Source of the DNA: Marinomonas gallaica
GTDB taxonomy: Bacteria > Pseudomonadota > Gammaproteobacteria > Pseudomonadales > Marinomonadaceae
Direction of reading: 5' to 3'
Assembly: GCF_001639745.1 (NCBI RefSeq)
Contig: NZ_LTAX01000001.1
Location: 398,718 to 462,717, forward strand
DNA length: 64,000 nt
Positions 56,394-64,000 of this stretch are shown one piece after another (the stretch's first letter is position 1; each line of letters starts with the position of its first letter). The translations under genes and the position numbers were made by a program. The notes beneath the pieces are model-generated. The model ran no database searches. It had not been told where the DNA came from and saw nothing but the letters and a program-made list of their open reading frames with translations.

Positions 56394-57392
56394 ATGATTA
56401 AAAAAGCTTTAATTTCTACTGCAGGCATTCTGTTTGTCAGCACTTCTTTTGCAGCCGAATGCGGCAAGATCACGATTGCTGAAATGAATTGGAACTCCGC
56501 TAGCTTGATGGCTAACGTGGACCAATTCATTTTAGCAAACGGCTACGATTGTAATGCTGAACTTGTACCTGGGGATACCATGCCTACAGGTACGTCTATG
56601 ATTGAAAAAGGTCAGCCAGACATAGCACCTGAACTTTGGACAAACTCGATGAAGGCTGCCCTTACCAAAGGGGTCGATGAAGGTCGCTTAAAGATCGCTG
56701 TGAAGTCATTGTCTGATGGCGGAGAAGAAGCCTTTTGGGTACCCAAATACATGGTTGACGAAATGCCTGAGCTAGCAACGATAGAAGGTATTCGACAGCA
56801 CGCCGATCAATTTGAGCACCCAGAAGACCCATCTAAATCCGCTTTCTATGGTTGCCCTGCAGGTTGGAATTGCCAAATCACGGCTAGAAACTTATTTAAT
56901 GCATTAAAGCTTGATGAAAGTAACTTTGAGCTCATAGATCCCGGCTCAGGTGCAGGTCTTTCAGGCTCTATCGCTCGGGCTTATGAGCGTCAGCAACCTT
57001 GGTTTGGCTATTATTGGGCACCAACAGCCATTTTGGGAAAGTACGAAATGGTTAAAGTCGATTTCGGTTCAGGCATCGATGAACAGCATTATATTGACTG
57101 TATTTCTATGGATGACTGCTTAGAGCCTAAAGCCACTATGTACCCACCTTCCCCTGTATATACGGTTACCACAACAGAGTTTGCTGAACGCGCACCAAAT
57201 GCATATGCCTATCTCTCTAATAGGTCTTTCACAAATGTCCAAATGAATAACTTGCTAGCTTGGATGGAAGATAACCAAGCTGATGGAAAATACGCAGCAG
57301 AGAACTTCATGTTCGAACACGAAGATATCTGGTCCAAATGGGTCAGCGAGGATGTGAAAGTAAAACTAAACAAAGCACTAGATAATTTATAG
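56394..57392 (+). CDS. proX: Glycine betaine/proline-type ABC transporter substrate-binding protein
   Basis: A 332-residue periplasmic binding protein with signal peptide to FAA. The fold is OpuAC/ProX-like: KITIAEMNWNSASLMANVDQFIL opens it, followed by LVPGDTMPTGTSMIEKGQPDIAPELW and GGEEAFWVPKYMVDEMP. The aromatic-rich motifs (WFGYYWAPTAILGKY) are typical of betaine cages. It is first in a ProX-ProW-ProV order, with a 66-base gap to ProW. The exact quaternary ammonium ligand is inference. AAGGA lies before the ATG. Confidence 0.88.
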   Translation: MIKKALISTAGILFVSTSFAAECGKITIAEMNWNSASLMANVDQFILANGYDCNAELVPGDTMPTGTSMIEKGQPDIAPELWTNSMKAALTKGVDEGRLKIAVKSLSDGGEEAFWVPKYMVDEMPELATIEGIRQHADQFEHPEDPSKSAFYGCPAGWNCQITARNLFNALKLDESNFELIDPGSGAGLSGSIARAYERQQPWFGYYWAPTAILGKYEMVKVDFGSGIDEQHYIDCISMDDCLEPKATMYPPSPVYTVTTTEFAERAPNAYAYLSNRSFTNVQMNNLLAWMEDNQADGKYAAENFMFEHEDIWSKWVSEDVKVKLNKALDNL

Positions 57393-57458
57393 ATAAGCGC
57401 AACGATTATGGGGGGCCATCGCTCCCCTCCTCTTTTCGAGTATAGTGAGATATGATTT

Positions 57459-58358
57459 ATGGCAGACGCATCCTGGTTAACTGAATTTCCAGATATGAGC
57501 CGTCGCGAGTTGCTTACGATCCGCAAGACACTAGACAGTGCCTATCGTGATTTTTCCCGTGAATATGGCGATACTATCGAGTCCCTTTTTGACCCACTTT
57601 TGAGCTTTTTGGTCTGGTTTGAAAACTTACTAATACAAACCCCTTGGTGGATAATTCTCTTCGTTATCACAGCCATTGTTCACTTTGCTACACGTTCATG
57701 GAAGCTGAGCATCGGTGTCGTCATTTCCCTTATGCTTATCGGCTACTTCGGCATGTGGGAAGATACCATGCGAACCTTAAGCATCATTACTGTCTGTACA
57801 CTCATGTCGATCGTTCTGGGCATCCCCATCGGTATTTTAATGTCACGTTCTGATCGAGCTCAGTCTATTGTTACCCCTCTATTGGATGTCATGCAGACAA
57901 TGCCTGCTTTCGTCTATTTGATTCCAGTCGTCATGTTACTCGGTATCGGTAAAATTCCTGGCGTAATCGCCGTCGTAATCTATGCCATTCCTCCTGTTAT
58001 TCGACTCACCAACCTTGGTATCCGGCTGGTTAGCAAGGAGATTCTAGAGGCCGCTACAGCTTACGGTGCAACGCCCACCCAACGCTTATTTGGAGTACAG
58101 CTCCCACTTGCAATGCCAACTATTATGGCTGGTATCAACCAAACTATCATGATGGCACTCGCTATGGTGGTTATTGCTTCGATGATCGGTGTGAAAGGCT
58201 TGGGGCAACCAGTACTGAAATCCATTACCAATCAGTACTTTACTCTTGGCTTATTAAACGGCTTAGCCATTGTGGCCTTAGCCATTATTTTCGACCGCGT
58301 TTCACAAAGCTATGCGAAACGAACTCAGAGGCATTTAGAGGGGCATGATCATGGCTAG
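57459..58358 (+). CDS. proW: Glycine betaine/proline ABC transporter permease
   Basis: The inner-membrane permease of the betaine importer. 299 residues with about six helices. GIPIGILMSRSDRAQSIVTPLLDVMQTMPAFVYLIPVVMLLGIGKIPGVIAVVIYAIPPVIRLTNLGIR is nearly invariant in ProW/OpuAB, and KEILEAATAYGATPTQRLFGVQLPLAMPTIMAGINQTIMMAL is the EAA loop. The cytoplasmic N-terminal stretch is about 60 residues. It overlaps the proV start region by a few bases. Confidence 0.94.
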   Translation: MADASWLTEFPDMSRRELLTIRKTLDSAYRDFSREYGDTIESLFDPLLSFLVWFENLLIQTPWWIILFVITAIVHFATRSWKLSIGVVISLMLIGYFGMWEDTMRTLSIITVCTLMSIVLGIPIGILMSRSDRAQSIVTPLLDVMQTMPAFVYLIPVVMLLGIGKIPGVIAVVIYAIPPVIRLTNLGIRLVSKEILEAATAYGATPTQRLFGVQLPLAMPTIMAGINQTIMMALAMVVIASMIGVKGLGQPVLKSITNQYFTLGLLNGLAIVALAIIFDRVSQSYAKRTQRHLEGHDHG

Positions 58359-59517
58359 CATAGACAACCCGTTGATTGAAATTGAAGGCTTGTACCAAAT
58401 TTTCGGGACCACTCCTGAAAAAGTTCTACCTAAAGTGAAAGGCGGTGCCACTAAGGACGATATTTTAGCTGAAACAGGCCATACCGTTGGCCTACAAGAT
58501 ATAAATCTATCCATCGAAAAAGGAGAGATTTTTGTCATCATGGGGCTTTCAGGTTCAGGCAAGTCTACGATGATCCGACACTTCAATCGTTTAATTGATC
58601 CAACCGCCGGCAAGATAAAAATAAATGGCGATGACATCATGCAGTTTACGATGAAGGAGCTAACAGAGTTCCGTCGGCACAAAATGTCGATGGTCTTCCA
58701 GCATTTTGGACTTCTCCCTCATCGAACTGTCGTCGAAAATGTAGGCTATGGACTCTCTATCAAAGGACAGAAGAAAAGTGAATGGGTTGAGCATGCCAAA
58801 ACATGGTTAGAAACAGTAGGCTTAGCAGGTTATGAAGAACAATACCCTTCTCAGCTATCTGGAGGCCAGCAACAGCGTGTTGGTCTGGCTCGCGCTCTAT
58901 GTACAAATGCCGAAATTTTGCTGATGGATGAAGCCTTTTCCGCTCTTGATCCGCTGATTCGTTTCGAAATGCAAAGTCAGTTGATTGAGCTTCAAGAGAA
59001 GTTACAAAAAACGATTATTTTCATCACACACGACTTGGACGAAGCATTACGTCTAGGCGATCGAATAGCCGTTTTAAAAGACGGGAAGCTTGTGCAAGTA
59101 GGAAAGCCTGTCGATATTATCCTAAATCCCGCCGATGAATATGTCCGTGCTTTCGCTAAAGATGTGAACCGCGCGCGGGCTTTATTAGTTAAAAATGTAA
59201 TGCAAAGAGCACAACCCCTCGTCGATAATGACGACCCCTATGCAGCAGATGAAGCGCTTAAAGAATATGGCGTAGCATTTAGACAACCAACAAAAGGCAG
59301 ATTTGAAGCCTATGCAAAAGTATCTGAAAATATTTCAGCATCGTGGTCAGCCGTTCCAACGTTAAAACGAAGTGAGTTACTACAGGATATTTTACCTACC
59401 ATGCTGCAAAGTAAAGTATCTCTCCCCGTGCTTAATAAGCAAGGTGAGCTATGCGGCTTCTTAAGTCATCAATCTCTAGCTGAAATGCTCGCACTTCAGC
59501 CAACGCCTTTGAACTGA
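58351..59517 (+). CDS. proV: Glycine betaine/proline ABC transporter ATPase
   Basis: A 388-residue ATPase with a regulatory tail. The N-terminal extension (LYQIFGTTPEKVLP) is typical of ProV. Walker A is GLSGSGKSTMIRHFNRL, then FGLLPHRTVVENVGYGL (Q-loop), [15 protein letters not shown] (signature), ILLMDEAFSALDPLIRFEMQ (Walker B), and FITHDLDEALRLGDRIAVL. The tail after about residue 260 shows weak CBS-like similarity, the osmotic-strength sensor in ProV/OpuA; it is less conserved here. I chose the ATG at 58351, spaced well from GAGG; the ATG at 58345 is too close. Confidence 0.93.
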   Translation: MASIDNPLIEIEGLYQIFGTTPEKVLPKVKGGATKDDILAETGHTVGLQDINLSIEKGEIFVIMGLSGSGKSTMIRHFNRLIDPTAGKIKINGDDIMQFTMKELTEFRRHKMSMVFQHFGLLPHRTVVENVGYGLSIKGQKKSEWVEHAKTWLETVGLAGYEEQYPSQLSGGQQQRVGLARALCTNAEILLMDEAFSALDPLIRFEMQSQLIELQEKLQKTIIFITHDLDEALRLGDRIAVLKDGKLVQVGKPVDIILNPADEYVRAFAKDVNRARALLVKNVMQRAQPLVDNDDPYAADEALKEYGVAFRQPTKGRFEAYAKVSENISASWSAVPTLKRSELLQDILPTMLQSKVSLPVLNKQGELCGFLSHQSLAEMLALQPTPLN

Positions 59518-59530
59518 CCTTATTAAACCT

Positions 59531-59560
59531 TCCTGAGCTATACATTACAGTAGCTCAGGA
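59531..59560. terminator. Bidirectional terminator between proV and the glutathione transferase gene
   Basis: TCCTGAGCTA (59531-59540) pairs perfectly with TAGCTCAGGA (59551-59560). The dyad overlaps the last codons and stop of the minus-strand gene. Only short T/A tracts flank it. Confidence 0.65.
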
Positions 59561-60207
59561 AAATAAGTTATGCCCTCCTGATCATTATTCCACGCGGGTA
59601 GTTTTTTCATCACGACATCAAAACAGTCACTCTTTAAGAACCGATTAAGCCAATTTTTTAAATATAAGTATTCACTAGACTCAAACCAATCAGGATTCAC
59701 CCCAGAGAACTGACGTACAAATGGAAAAACAGCAATATCTGCTATCGTCATTTGCTCTCCAAGTAGGTAGGTAGAGTGCTTCAACCTTGTATCTAAGCGC
59801 TTCAAGAAACATTCCCCTTTTGTACGATAATAGCTTTCAGGTTGTTCCGGATGTCTATCTGCGTATTTATATCGGTCTAACCAAGGTTTAAAACAATGAT
59901 CATTAAACCTAATCCAGCTCATGATTTTTGCCCTAAGTGTTGGATCCGTAGGCCACAATTGGCTGACTAGGTCGTCATTTGAAGATGTTTTCAAAGCCCA
60001 AAAGATGATGTCTAAGCTTTCTGGAAACCTATCACCATCTACTAGTAACTGAGGAACCGTAGAGCGCCCACCTAATGCCAACAAATCAGCAGGCTTATGT
60101 TTAAGTACCACTTCACGAATTTCAACTCTCAACATTAAAGTTGCTAATGTATAGCGTGCTCGTATGGCGTAAGGGCAGCGACGAAAACTGTACAGAACTG
60201 CAGACAA
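59545..60207 (-). CDS. Glutathione S-transferase family protein
   Basis: A 220-residue cytosolic thioredoxin-fold transferase. VLYSFRRCPYAIRARYTLATL is the N-terminal domain with a CPYA motif resembling the Omega/DHAR-like class (a Cys at the active site rather than Tyr/Ser), TVPQLLVDG supplies the cis-proline binding loop, and the C-terminal helical domain follows, with TYLLGEQMTIADIAVFPFVRQF. I chose a TTG start at 60207, which has GGAG 7 bases upstream; the longer frame to 60225 begins with another TTG inside that ribosome-binding region. No ATG fits. Confidence 0.85.
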   Translation of the reverse strand: MSAVLYSFRRCPYAIRARYTLATLMLRVEIREVVLKHKPADLLALGGRSTVPQLLVDGDRFPESLDIIFWALKTSSNDDLVSQLWPTDPTLRAKIMSWIRFNDHCFKPWLDRYKYADRHPEQPESYYRTKGECFLKRLDTRLKHSTYLLGEQMTIADIAVFPFVRQFSGVNPDWFESSEYLYLKNWLNRFLKSDCFDVVMKKLPAWNNDQEGITYFPELL

Positions 60208-60409
60208 AGAAGCTCTCCAAATCAATATGTTACAAAAAACTGCTAAAAGTATATGTTATCAGGCTGAGTAATTAGTCTATTCTGTAGTGACTATTTAGGA
60301 ATACGACTACTCCCTATCTATTTGCGACGCACTGACTATAGATTAAGCAACAATGTTCATAGAATGAGTAAATAGTATAGAATTTTATCAAAACAAGAGG
60401 ATCACCTAC

Positions 60410-61147
60410 ATGAAAAAACTTACGAAGTTCTTTTCCGCATTAGCTATTGCTCTACCTCTTACGGTCCAAGCTCAAACAGTCGACCTTACTACTATGAACT
60501 GGCCGCCATTCTATGGCGATAGTCTAGAAAAAGGCGGTTTCATCTCCGCAATCGTTGACGAAGCACTGGCTGAATCTGGCTATGACAGCACAATTGAGTT
60601 TACCGCTTGGCAAACGGCATTAGATACCGTTAAAGCAGGTGATAAAGATGCAATTGTTGGCGGCTACTACTCTGAAGAACGCGCTCAAGAATACTACTTC
60701 TCAATTCCAATCTACACGGTATTAGCTGGCCTAATCAAAAAGCCAGACTTCCCACTTAGCAATTACGATTCTTTCGAATCGCTAGACCAATACAGCATCG
60801 CTAAATTAAAAGGCTCTGTCATTGGTGAATCTTTTGATAATTTCCCATTCTCTGATCTAAAAGAATACCCTGAAGTTTCTGATGCCATTAAAGCATTAGA
60901 TTCTGGCGAAGTTCAGCTTTATGCTGACAGTCTAGCGGTAGCAAAAGAAGCGGCTGAAGCAGCTGGCATTGATGCATCTCAACTACAAATTCTTCTACCG
61001 CCACTGGAAGAAAATGACCTTTACCTTTTGATTTCAAAATCCATTCCAAATGCAGAAGAACTTCGTGATGCATTTAACAAAGGTTTGATGGAAATTCAAA
61101 TGTCAGGTCGTTACGATGAAATCCTTACAGAGTTTAACCAGCAGTAA
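60410..61147 (+). CDS. Amino-acid-type periplasmic substrate-binding protein (no transporter nearby)
   Basis: A 245-residue class II binding protein with signal peptide to VQAQ. LTTMNWPPFYGDSLEKGGFISAIVDEALAESGYDS is the lobe-1 start, TAWQTALDTVKAGDKDAIVGGYYSEERAQEYYFS the ligand-contact segment. No permease or ATPase is adjacent, so it may serve a transporter encoded elsewhere or act in signalling. AGAGGA precedes the ATG. It has its own terminator, so it is probably monocistronic. Confidence 0.85.
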   Translation: MKKLTKFFSALAIALPLTVQAQTVDLTTMNWPPFYGDSLEKGGFISAIVDEALAESGYDSTIEFTAWQTALDTVKAGDKDAIVGGYYSEERAQEYYFSIPIYTVLAGLIKKPDFPLSNYDSFESLDQYSIAKLKGSVIGESFDNFPFSDLKEYPEVSDAIKALDSGEVQLYADSLAVAKEAAEAAGIDASQLQILLPPLEENDLYLLISKSIPNAEELRDAFNKGLMEIQMSGRYDEILTEFNQQ

Positions 61148-61189
61148 GTTAACTATCTTTCTGATATAGCTACTTCAGCGTAAACTAAC

Positions 61190-61226
61190 TAAAGCCTTCA
61201 AAGACTTTCTTTGAAGGCTTTATAAT
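61190..61226 (+). terminator. Rho-independent terminator after the binding-protein gene
   Basis: AAAGCCTTCAAAGA (61190-61203) pairs with TCTTTGAAGGCTTT (61207-61220) around a 3-base loop, then a short A/T tail. Confidence 0.82.
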
Positions 61227-61240
61227 TTTTGGAGCAAGGA

Positions 61241-62071
61241 ATGTTCTCACCCAGTTCTATTTCATTGGTGACTACACCACCAAAATTAAGTGACTGTGAC
61301 ATTGACCATAAAGCATACTCTTTAAAGAGCAAAGAACAGTACCGAAAAAAACTAAAGAAAGCTCAAGAGCTCATGCTGCAAGTACAGCAGGCCTATTACC
61401 ACCAAGGCAAACGGGCCATCATCATCTTTCAAGGCTGGGATGCTGCCGGAAAAGGCGGGGCGATTAGACGCATTACTGAAAAACTTGACCCTCGTGGTTA
61501 TCGAGTCCATCCAATCTCTTCCCCAACTGACGAAGAACAAGGCAAACATTACCTTTATCGTTTTCAAACTCGCTTACCTAAGCCTGGAGCTATCGCCATA
61601 TTTGATAGGTCTTGGTACGAGCGAGTACTTGTTGAAAGAGTGGAAGGTTTCGCATCGCCCTTTGAGTGGCAGCGAGCCTATCAGGAAATTAATGAGTATG
61701 AACGTATGTTGATAGATGATGGTGTACGCATCATCAAGGTCTTCATGCACATATCTAAAGCTGAACAACTGAAACGTTTTGAAGAGCGATTGAACAACCC
61801 AACGAAGCAATGGAAACTCACAGAAGAAGATCTACGCAATCGCGCAAAATGGGATGAATATGAGAACGCTACAGACGAAATGTTCCAACGCACAGCAACC
61901 CTGTCAGCGCCGTGGCACATTATTCCAAGTAACAAAAAGTGGTACGCTCGCGTACAAGTGCTTAATACCATCACTGATGAGCTTTCTAGGGAAGTTGACC
62001 TAAGCCCACCTCCAGCTGACGAAGCTGTCGTAAAAGCCGCTAAAGAGCAATTAGGCCTAAAATTACTTTAA
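61241..62071 (+). CDS. ppk2: Polyphosphate kinase 2
   Basis: PPK2 transfers phosphate between polyphosphate and nucleotides; class decides whether the product is NDP or NTP. 276 residues, single domain. GWDAAGKGGAIRRI at 65-78 is the Walker A, RGYRVHPISSPTDEE and RPGAIAIF-type LPKPGAIAIFDRSWYERVLVERVEGF the Walker B region, and RFEERLNNPTKQWKLTEEDLRNR the lid. No PPK1 or exopolyphosphatase is nearby. I chose the ATG at 61241, preceded by GGAG and AAGGA, over the TTG at 61229. Confidence 0.93.
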   Translation: MFSPSSISLVTTPPKLSDCDIDHKAYSLKSKEQYRKKLKKAQELMLQVQQAYYHQGKRAIIIFQGWDAAGKGGAIRRITEKLDPRGYRVHPISSPTDEEQGKHYLYRFQTRLPKPGAIAIFDRSWYERVLVERVEGFASPFEWQRAYQEINEYERMLIDDGVRIIKVFMHISKAEQLKRFEERLNNPTKQWKLTEEDLRNRAKWDEYENATDEMFQRTATLSAPWHIIPSNKKWYARVQVLNTITDELSREVDLSPPPADEAVVKAAKEQLGLKLL

Positions 62072-62073
62072 TT

Positions 62074-62100
62074 GAAAAGGGCCAATAATTGGCCCTTTTC
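62074..62100. terminator. Bidirectional terminator between ppk2 and the DUF2058 gene
   Basis: GAAAAGGGCCAA (62074-62085) pairs perfectly with TTGGCCCTTTTC (62089-62100) around TAA, flanked by T on one side and A on the other. Confidence 0.9.
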
Positions 62101-62107
62101 AGCGGCA

Positions 62108-62656
62108 TTACCACATTAGGTCATCGGGAATCTGGAACTCTGCGTATGGATCATCTTCATCGTCTTCTTGAGGTTGAGCTGTATTTAGTACAAGAATCAT
62201 CTCCGGTGCTTTCTCAACAATCTTCTCGGCGACACCTTTCGCTAATACTTCGTATTGACCTTCTAACTTAGCAATCGCTAAACGCCCTTCTGATAAGTCT
62301 TTATGCATCTTATCTGACACATAAAGCTTTTTAACTTTCTTATCATCTGTAAAGTTATAAGCGATCTCACCGTCATCTTTAGCAACACGGTTCTGAAGGA
62401 TTAACTGTCGAATTTGACCAAGAATCGCTTTATGCTCAATTTCTTCCTGACGTTGGCGGTTCAGCTCTTTATCACGCGCAGCTTTCTCTTCTTTTTGACG
62501 TTTCAGCTCTGCCTGACGAGATAACTCTTCACTGTTATCAACCTGCCCTTTTTTCGCTTTTTGCTTAGTCTGCAACTTTTCTGCTTTTATTTTTTTTGCT
62601 TTCTTCTTATCTACGATACCAGCACCTAAGAGCTGCTCTTGTAACGACTTAGCCAT
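62108..62656 (-). CDS. DUF2058 family protein (YaiL-like)
   Basis: A 182-residue highly basic then acidic cytosolic protein. The N-terminus MAKSLQEQLLGAGIVDKKKAKKIKAEK and the following Lys/Gln/Arg-rich helix (about 20-85) match DUF2058/YaiL, described as nucleoid- or RNA-associated but without a settled function. FTDDKKVKKLYVSDKMHKDLSEGRLAIAKL is the conserved middle, and the C-terminus ends in an acidic stretch (EDDEDDPYAEF). GAGGA lies before the ATG. Confidence 0.87.
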   Translation of the reverse strand: MAKSLQEQLLGAGIVDKKKAKKIKAEKLQTKQKAKKGQVDNSEELSRQAELKRQKEEKAARDKELNRQRQEEIEHKAILGQIRQLILQNRVAKDDGEIAYNFTDDKKVKKLYVSDKMHKDLSEGRLAIAKLEGQYEVLAKGVAEKIVEKAPEMILVLNTAQPQEDDEDDPYAEFQIPDDLMW

Positions 62657-62892
62657 AATTTCCTCTACACTGATTCAAGCCTTAATTGGCAGCATTATAG
62701 CGCCTTTTTAGTCGCTCGCTAACCATAGTGTTTGTAACGCACAACGATGAAACAGTTTTAGAAAATGAACTCTTTTTTTGAGCTGATAAATCTTATACCT
62801 ATCAACTAGAGATCTATCTTATTTAACTTGGGCACTGAACTCATTTAATGTGCGTTGTGAGACAGATGTAAACAGGCAGCATGGTTTGTAAA
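62657..62892. other. Intergenic region between the DUF2058 gene and the rRNA terminator remnants
   Basis: AT-rich sequence carrying the DUF2058 promoter. No gene, tRNA or repeat that I can support. Confidence 0.4.
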
Positions 62893-62919
62893 AGGCCTGA
62901 CAGCAGACAGTCAGGACCT
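62893..62919 (-). terminator. Decayed copy of the rRNA-operon terminator
   Basis: GGCCTGA pairs with TCAGGACC around CAGCAGACAG, with one bulge. It occupies the same place relative to the outer 5S remnant as the terminators at 63191 and 63503, and a stretch CTCCTTTGT follows as in those copies. The third and most eroded of the series. Confidence 0.65.
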
Positions 62920-62932
62920 CCTTTGTTGATGT

Positions 62933-63044
62933 ATCTTGTTATAGAAAACGATCATGTATGTACTCACACGCCCATAGCAGCGCTTTGAGAGCCACTTCTG
63001 AGTTCGGGATGGGATCAGGTGGTGCTCTGTCTCTGTTTTTCTAA
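62933..63044 (-). pseudogene. 5S rRNA remnant, outer copy
   Basis: A decayed 5S-like sequence. The 31-base core (62996-63026) is identical to the intact 5S at 63610-63640, but the 3' half and the outer helix are lost. It shares 45 identical bases with the inner remnant (62988-63032 against 63290-63334), including changes not in the real 5S. It cannot fold into a full 5S. Confidence 0.75.
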
Positions 63045-63190
63045 ACACCTTCTCTGACTGATGCCATAGGGCACACGCTTTTGATGTCACGCGCTGACGC
63101 GTCGAAGTATGAGACAGACGCAAGTGGGGCATAAAAGGGATACTCAATCTAGCTGCGTTGATGCGTTGAGGTGCGGAAAACCGCAGACAC

Positions 63191-63223
63191 AAAAAAGCCC
63201 TGACAGCGTGGCTATCAGGGCTT
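63191..63223 (-). terminator. rRNA-operon terminator, middle copy
   Basis: AAGCCCTGA (63195-63203) pairs with TCAGGGCTT (63215-63223); on the minus strand it ends in six T. Almost identical to the copy at 63503-63536. Confidence 0.9.
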
Positions 63224-63235
63224 CCTTTGTATGAT

Positions 63236-63352
63236 GCTTGACGATATGTGCCTTTCCTACCATCGGCGATGGTGAACGCCTACGGCATGTTGAGAGCCAC
63301 TTCTGAGTTCGGGATGGGATCAGGTGGTGCTCTGCCTCTGTTTTTCTGAACG
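63236..63352 (-). pseudogene. 5S rRNA remnant, inner copy
   Basis: A decayed 5S: GCTTGACGA at the 3' end, CTACCATCGGCGATGG (63258-63273) and the 31-base core (63298-63328) match the intact 5S, but about 20 bases are lost after the 3' end and the 5' strand of the outer helix is changed. The core is now framed by GAGAGCCAC and GTGGTGCTCTG, which can pair to close a new stem. Confidence 0.82.
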
Positions 63353-63502
63353 CCTTCTCTGGTCGATGCGAATAAGGCGCACGCTTTTGATGTCACGCGC
63401 TGACGCGTCGAAGCATGAGACAGGCGCAAGCGGGGCATAAAAGGAATGCGCAATCTAACTGAGTTGATGCGTTGATGCCTGAGATGAGGAAAATCGTAGA
63501 CA

Positions 63503-63536
63503 CAAAAAAGCCCTGACAGCATCGCTATCAGGGCTT
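63503..63536 (-). terminator. rRNA-operon terminator directly after the intact 5S
   Basis: AAGCCCTGA (63508-63516) pairs with TCAGGGCTT (63528-63536); on the minus strand it runs into six T. It lies 13 bases past the 5S 3' end. Confidence 0.93.
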
Positions 63537-63548
63537 CCTTTGTATGAT

Positions 63549-63664
63549 GCTTGACGACGACCTACTCTCACATGGGATCTCCCACACTACCATCGGCGAT
63601 GGCGCCTTTCACTTCTGAGTTCGGGATGGGATCAGGTGGTTCAACGCCTCTATGATCGTCAAGC
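63549..63664 (-). rRNA. rrf: 5S ribosomal RNA
   Basis: A complete 116-base 5S rRNA on the minus strand. The ends pair (GCTTGACGA with TCGTCAAGC), and the conserved blocks CCCGAACTCAGAAGTGAA and CGCCGATGGTAGTGTGGG are intact and very like Pseudomonas 5S. It follows the 23S gene after a 235-base spacer with no tRNA. Confidence 0.96.
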
Positions 63665-63899
63665 AAACGGGTTTGCGATCGTTTTGGGGGGCTTCTGTTT
63701 GCCTTAGCCAAAACACGCAAGTTCGTGAACTTGAGTCTTTAACAATAAAACTTTTGAAATAGTGATAACCAAGTATCAAACCAGTACCTCCAAGGATGGA
63801 GGCAATACTGAAAATTGTCTGGAACAATTTCAGTAGTGTCGTAATCTGTAGTACAGCGAGTATGTTTTCTTCACACTCTTAAAACCATTTTGGTGTTAT
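63665..63899 (-). other. 23S-5S spacer
   Basis: 235 bases between the 23S 3' end and the 5S. No tRNA is visible. CACGCAAGTTCGTGAACTTGAG holds a short inverted repeat (AAGTTC/GAACTT), and pairing segments near 63785-63840 probably form the 23S/5S processing stems. Confidence 0.65.
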
Positions 63900-64000
63900 A
63901 TGGTCAAGCCTCACGAGCAATTAGTATTGGTTAGCTCAATGCCTCACAGCACTTACACACCCAACCTATCAACGTCCTAGTCTCGAACGGCTCTTTAGGG
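63900..64000 (-). rRNA. rrl: 23S ribosomal RNA, 3' end (partial)
   Basis: The last about 100 bases of a 23S rRNA gene; the rest lies outside the window. In plus-strand order GGTCAAGCCTCACGAGCAAT, TAGTATTGGTTAGCTCAATG and ACTTACACACCCAACCTATC match the reverse complement of the conserved 23S 3' end (domain VI). The exact 3' terminus near 63900 is by analogy to E. coli. Confidence 0.95.

Noticed and set aside
62911..63522. Two overlapping-in-sequence ORFs of 93 and 80 codons on the minus strand
   Set aside because: They run through the decayed 5S copies and terminators and are similar only because the DNA units are duplicated; no ribosome-binding site or protein family.
63609..63827. 72-codon ORF on the minus strand
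   Set aside because: It lies in the 23S-5S spacer and in the 5S gene itself.
1..64000. CRISPR array, insertion sequence, prophage or integron
   Set aside because: No regular direct repeats, transposase, integrase or terminal inverted repeats were found; the only tandem repeats are the 5S units.

Overview
This window reads as chromosomal DNA of a marine gammaproteobacterium of the Oceanospirillales type. I would guess Marinomonas or a close relative, from protein character, moderate GC content, a Pseudomonas-like 5S rRNA and the mix of aerobic cobalamin, glyoxylate-shunt and chemotaxis genes. That placement is inference. I see no phage, insertion sequence, integron or CRISPR array.

Layout. 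1-3976: the end of opgG, then opgH (periplasmic glucans), then two small outer-membrane barrels (OmpW type and OmpA-barrel type). 3988-8509: a divergent iron-type uptake locus (binding protein to the right; permease, ATPase and MFS carrier to the left) with a Fur-box-like dyad between, followed by a pseudoazurin. 9148-18119: a large secreted phytase-like protein, a DUF2789 protein, an HBM-type chemoreceptor, an LpxR-like lipid A deacylase, an HD-GYP protein and the ABC-F protein YbiT. 18344-22619: a tightly packed five-gene cluster (thermostable-haemolysin-family protein, acyl-AMP ligase, haem-oxygenase-like diiron protein, SDR, TPR protein) that looks like an uncharacterised small-molecule pathway. 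22723-28973: a GGDEF-EAL protein behind a solute-binding protein, a second chemoreceptor and an orphan protein. 29141-36962: cobalamin genes cobJ-cobM-cobW-cobN-cbiX, with an MliC-like gene upstream. 37662-38393: an FMN riboswitch and a stand-alone ribH. 38457-44621: a YfaZ-like barrel, the divergent glyoxylate-shunt genes glcB and aceA, a glutathione peroxidase and an MmcQ/YjbR protein. 44914-49679: a c-type-haem chemoreceptor, a PAP2 phosphatase, an MFS exporter, a broken nucleoside-recognition gene and a LysR regulator. 49717-52293: a polar amino acid ABC transporter. 52566-56172: a homocysteine methyltransferase and a SlyA-HlyD-DUF2955 efflux operon. 56394-62656: proXWV-type betaine uptake, a glutathione transferase, a solute-binding protein, PPK2 and a DUF2058 protein. 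62893-64000: the 3' end of an rRNA operon on the minus strand, with an intact 5S followed by two decayed 5S copies, each with its own terminator.

Themes. Three chemoreceptors, a GGDEF-EAL protein and an HD-GYP protein show heavy investment in environmental sensing and c-di-GMP control. Iron uptake, B12 synthesis with histidine-rich metal-handling proteins, betaine uptake and the glyoxylate shunt fit a versatile marine heterotroph. The observations I rate highest are the five-gene biosynthetic-looking cluster, the decayed 5S array, the chemoreceptor with a periplasmic CxxCH motif, and the repeated ATTCA/TGAAT dyads between glcB and aceA.
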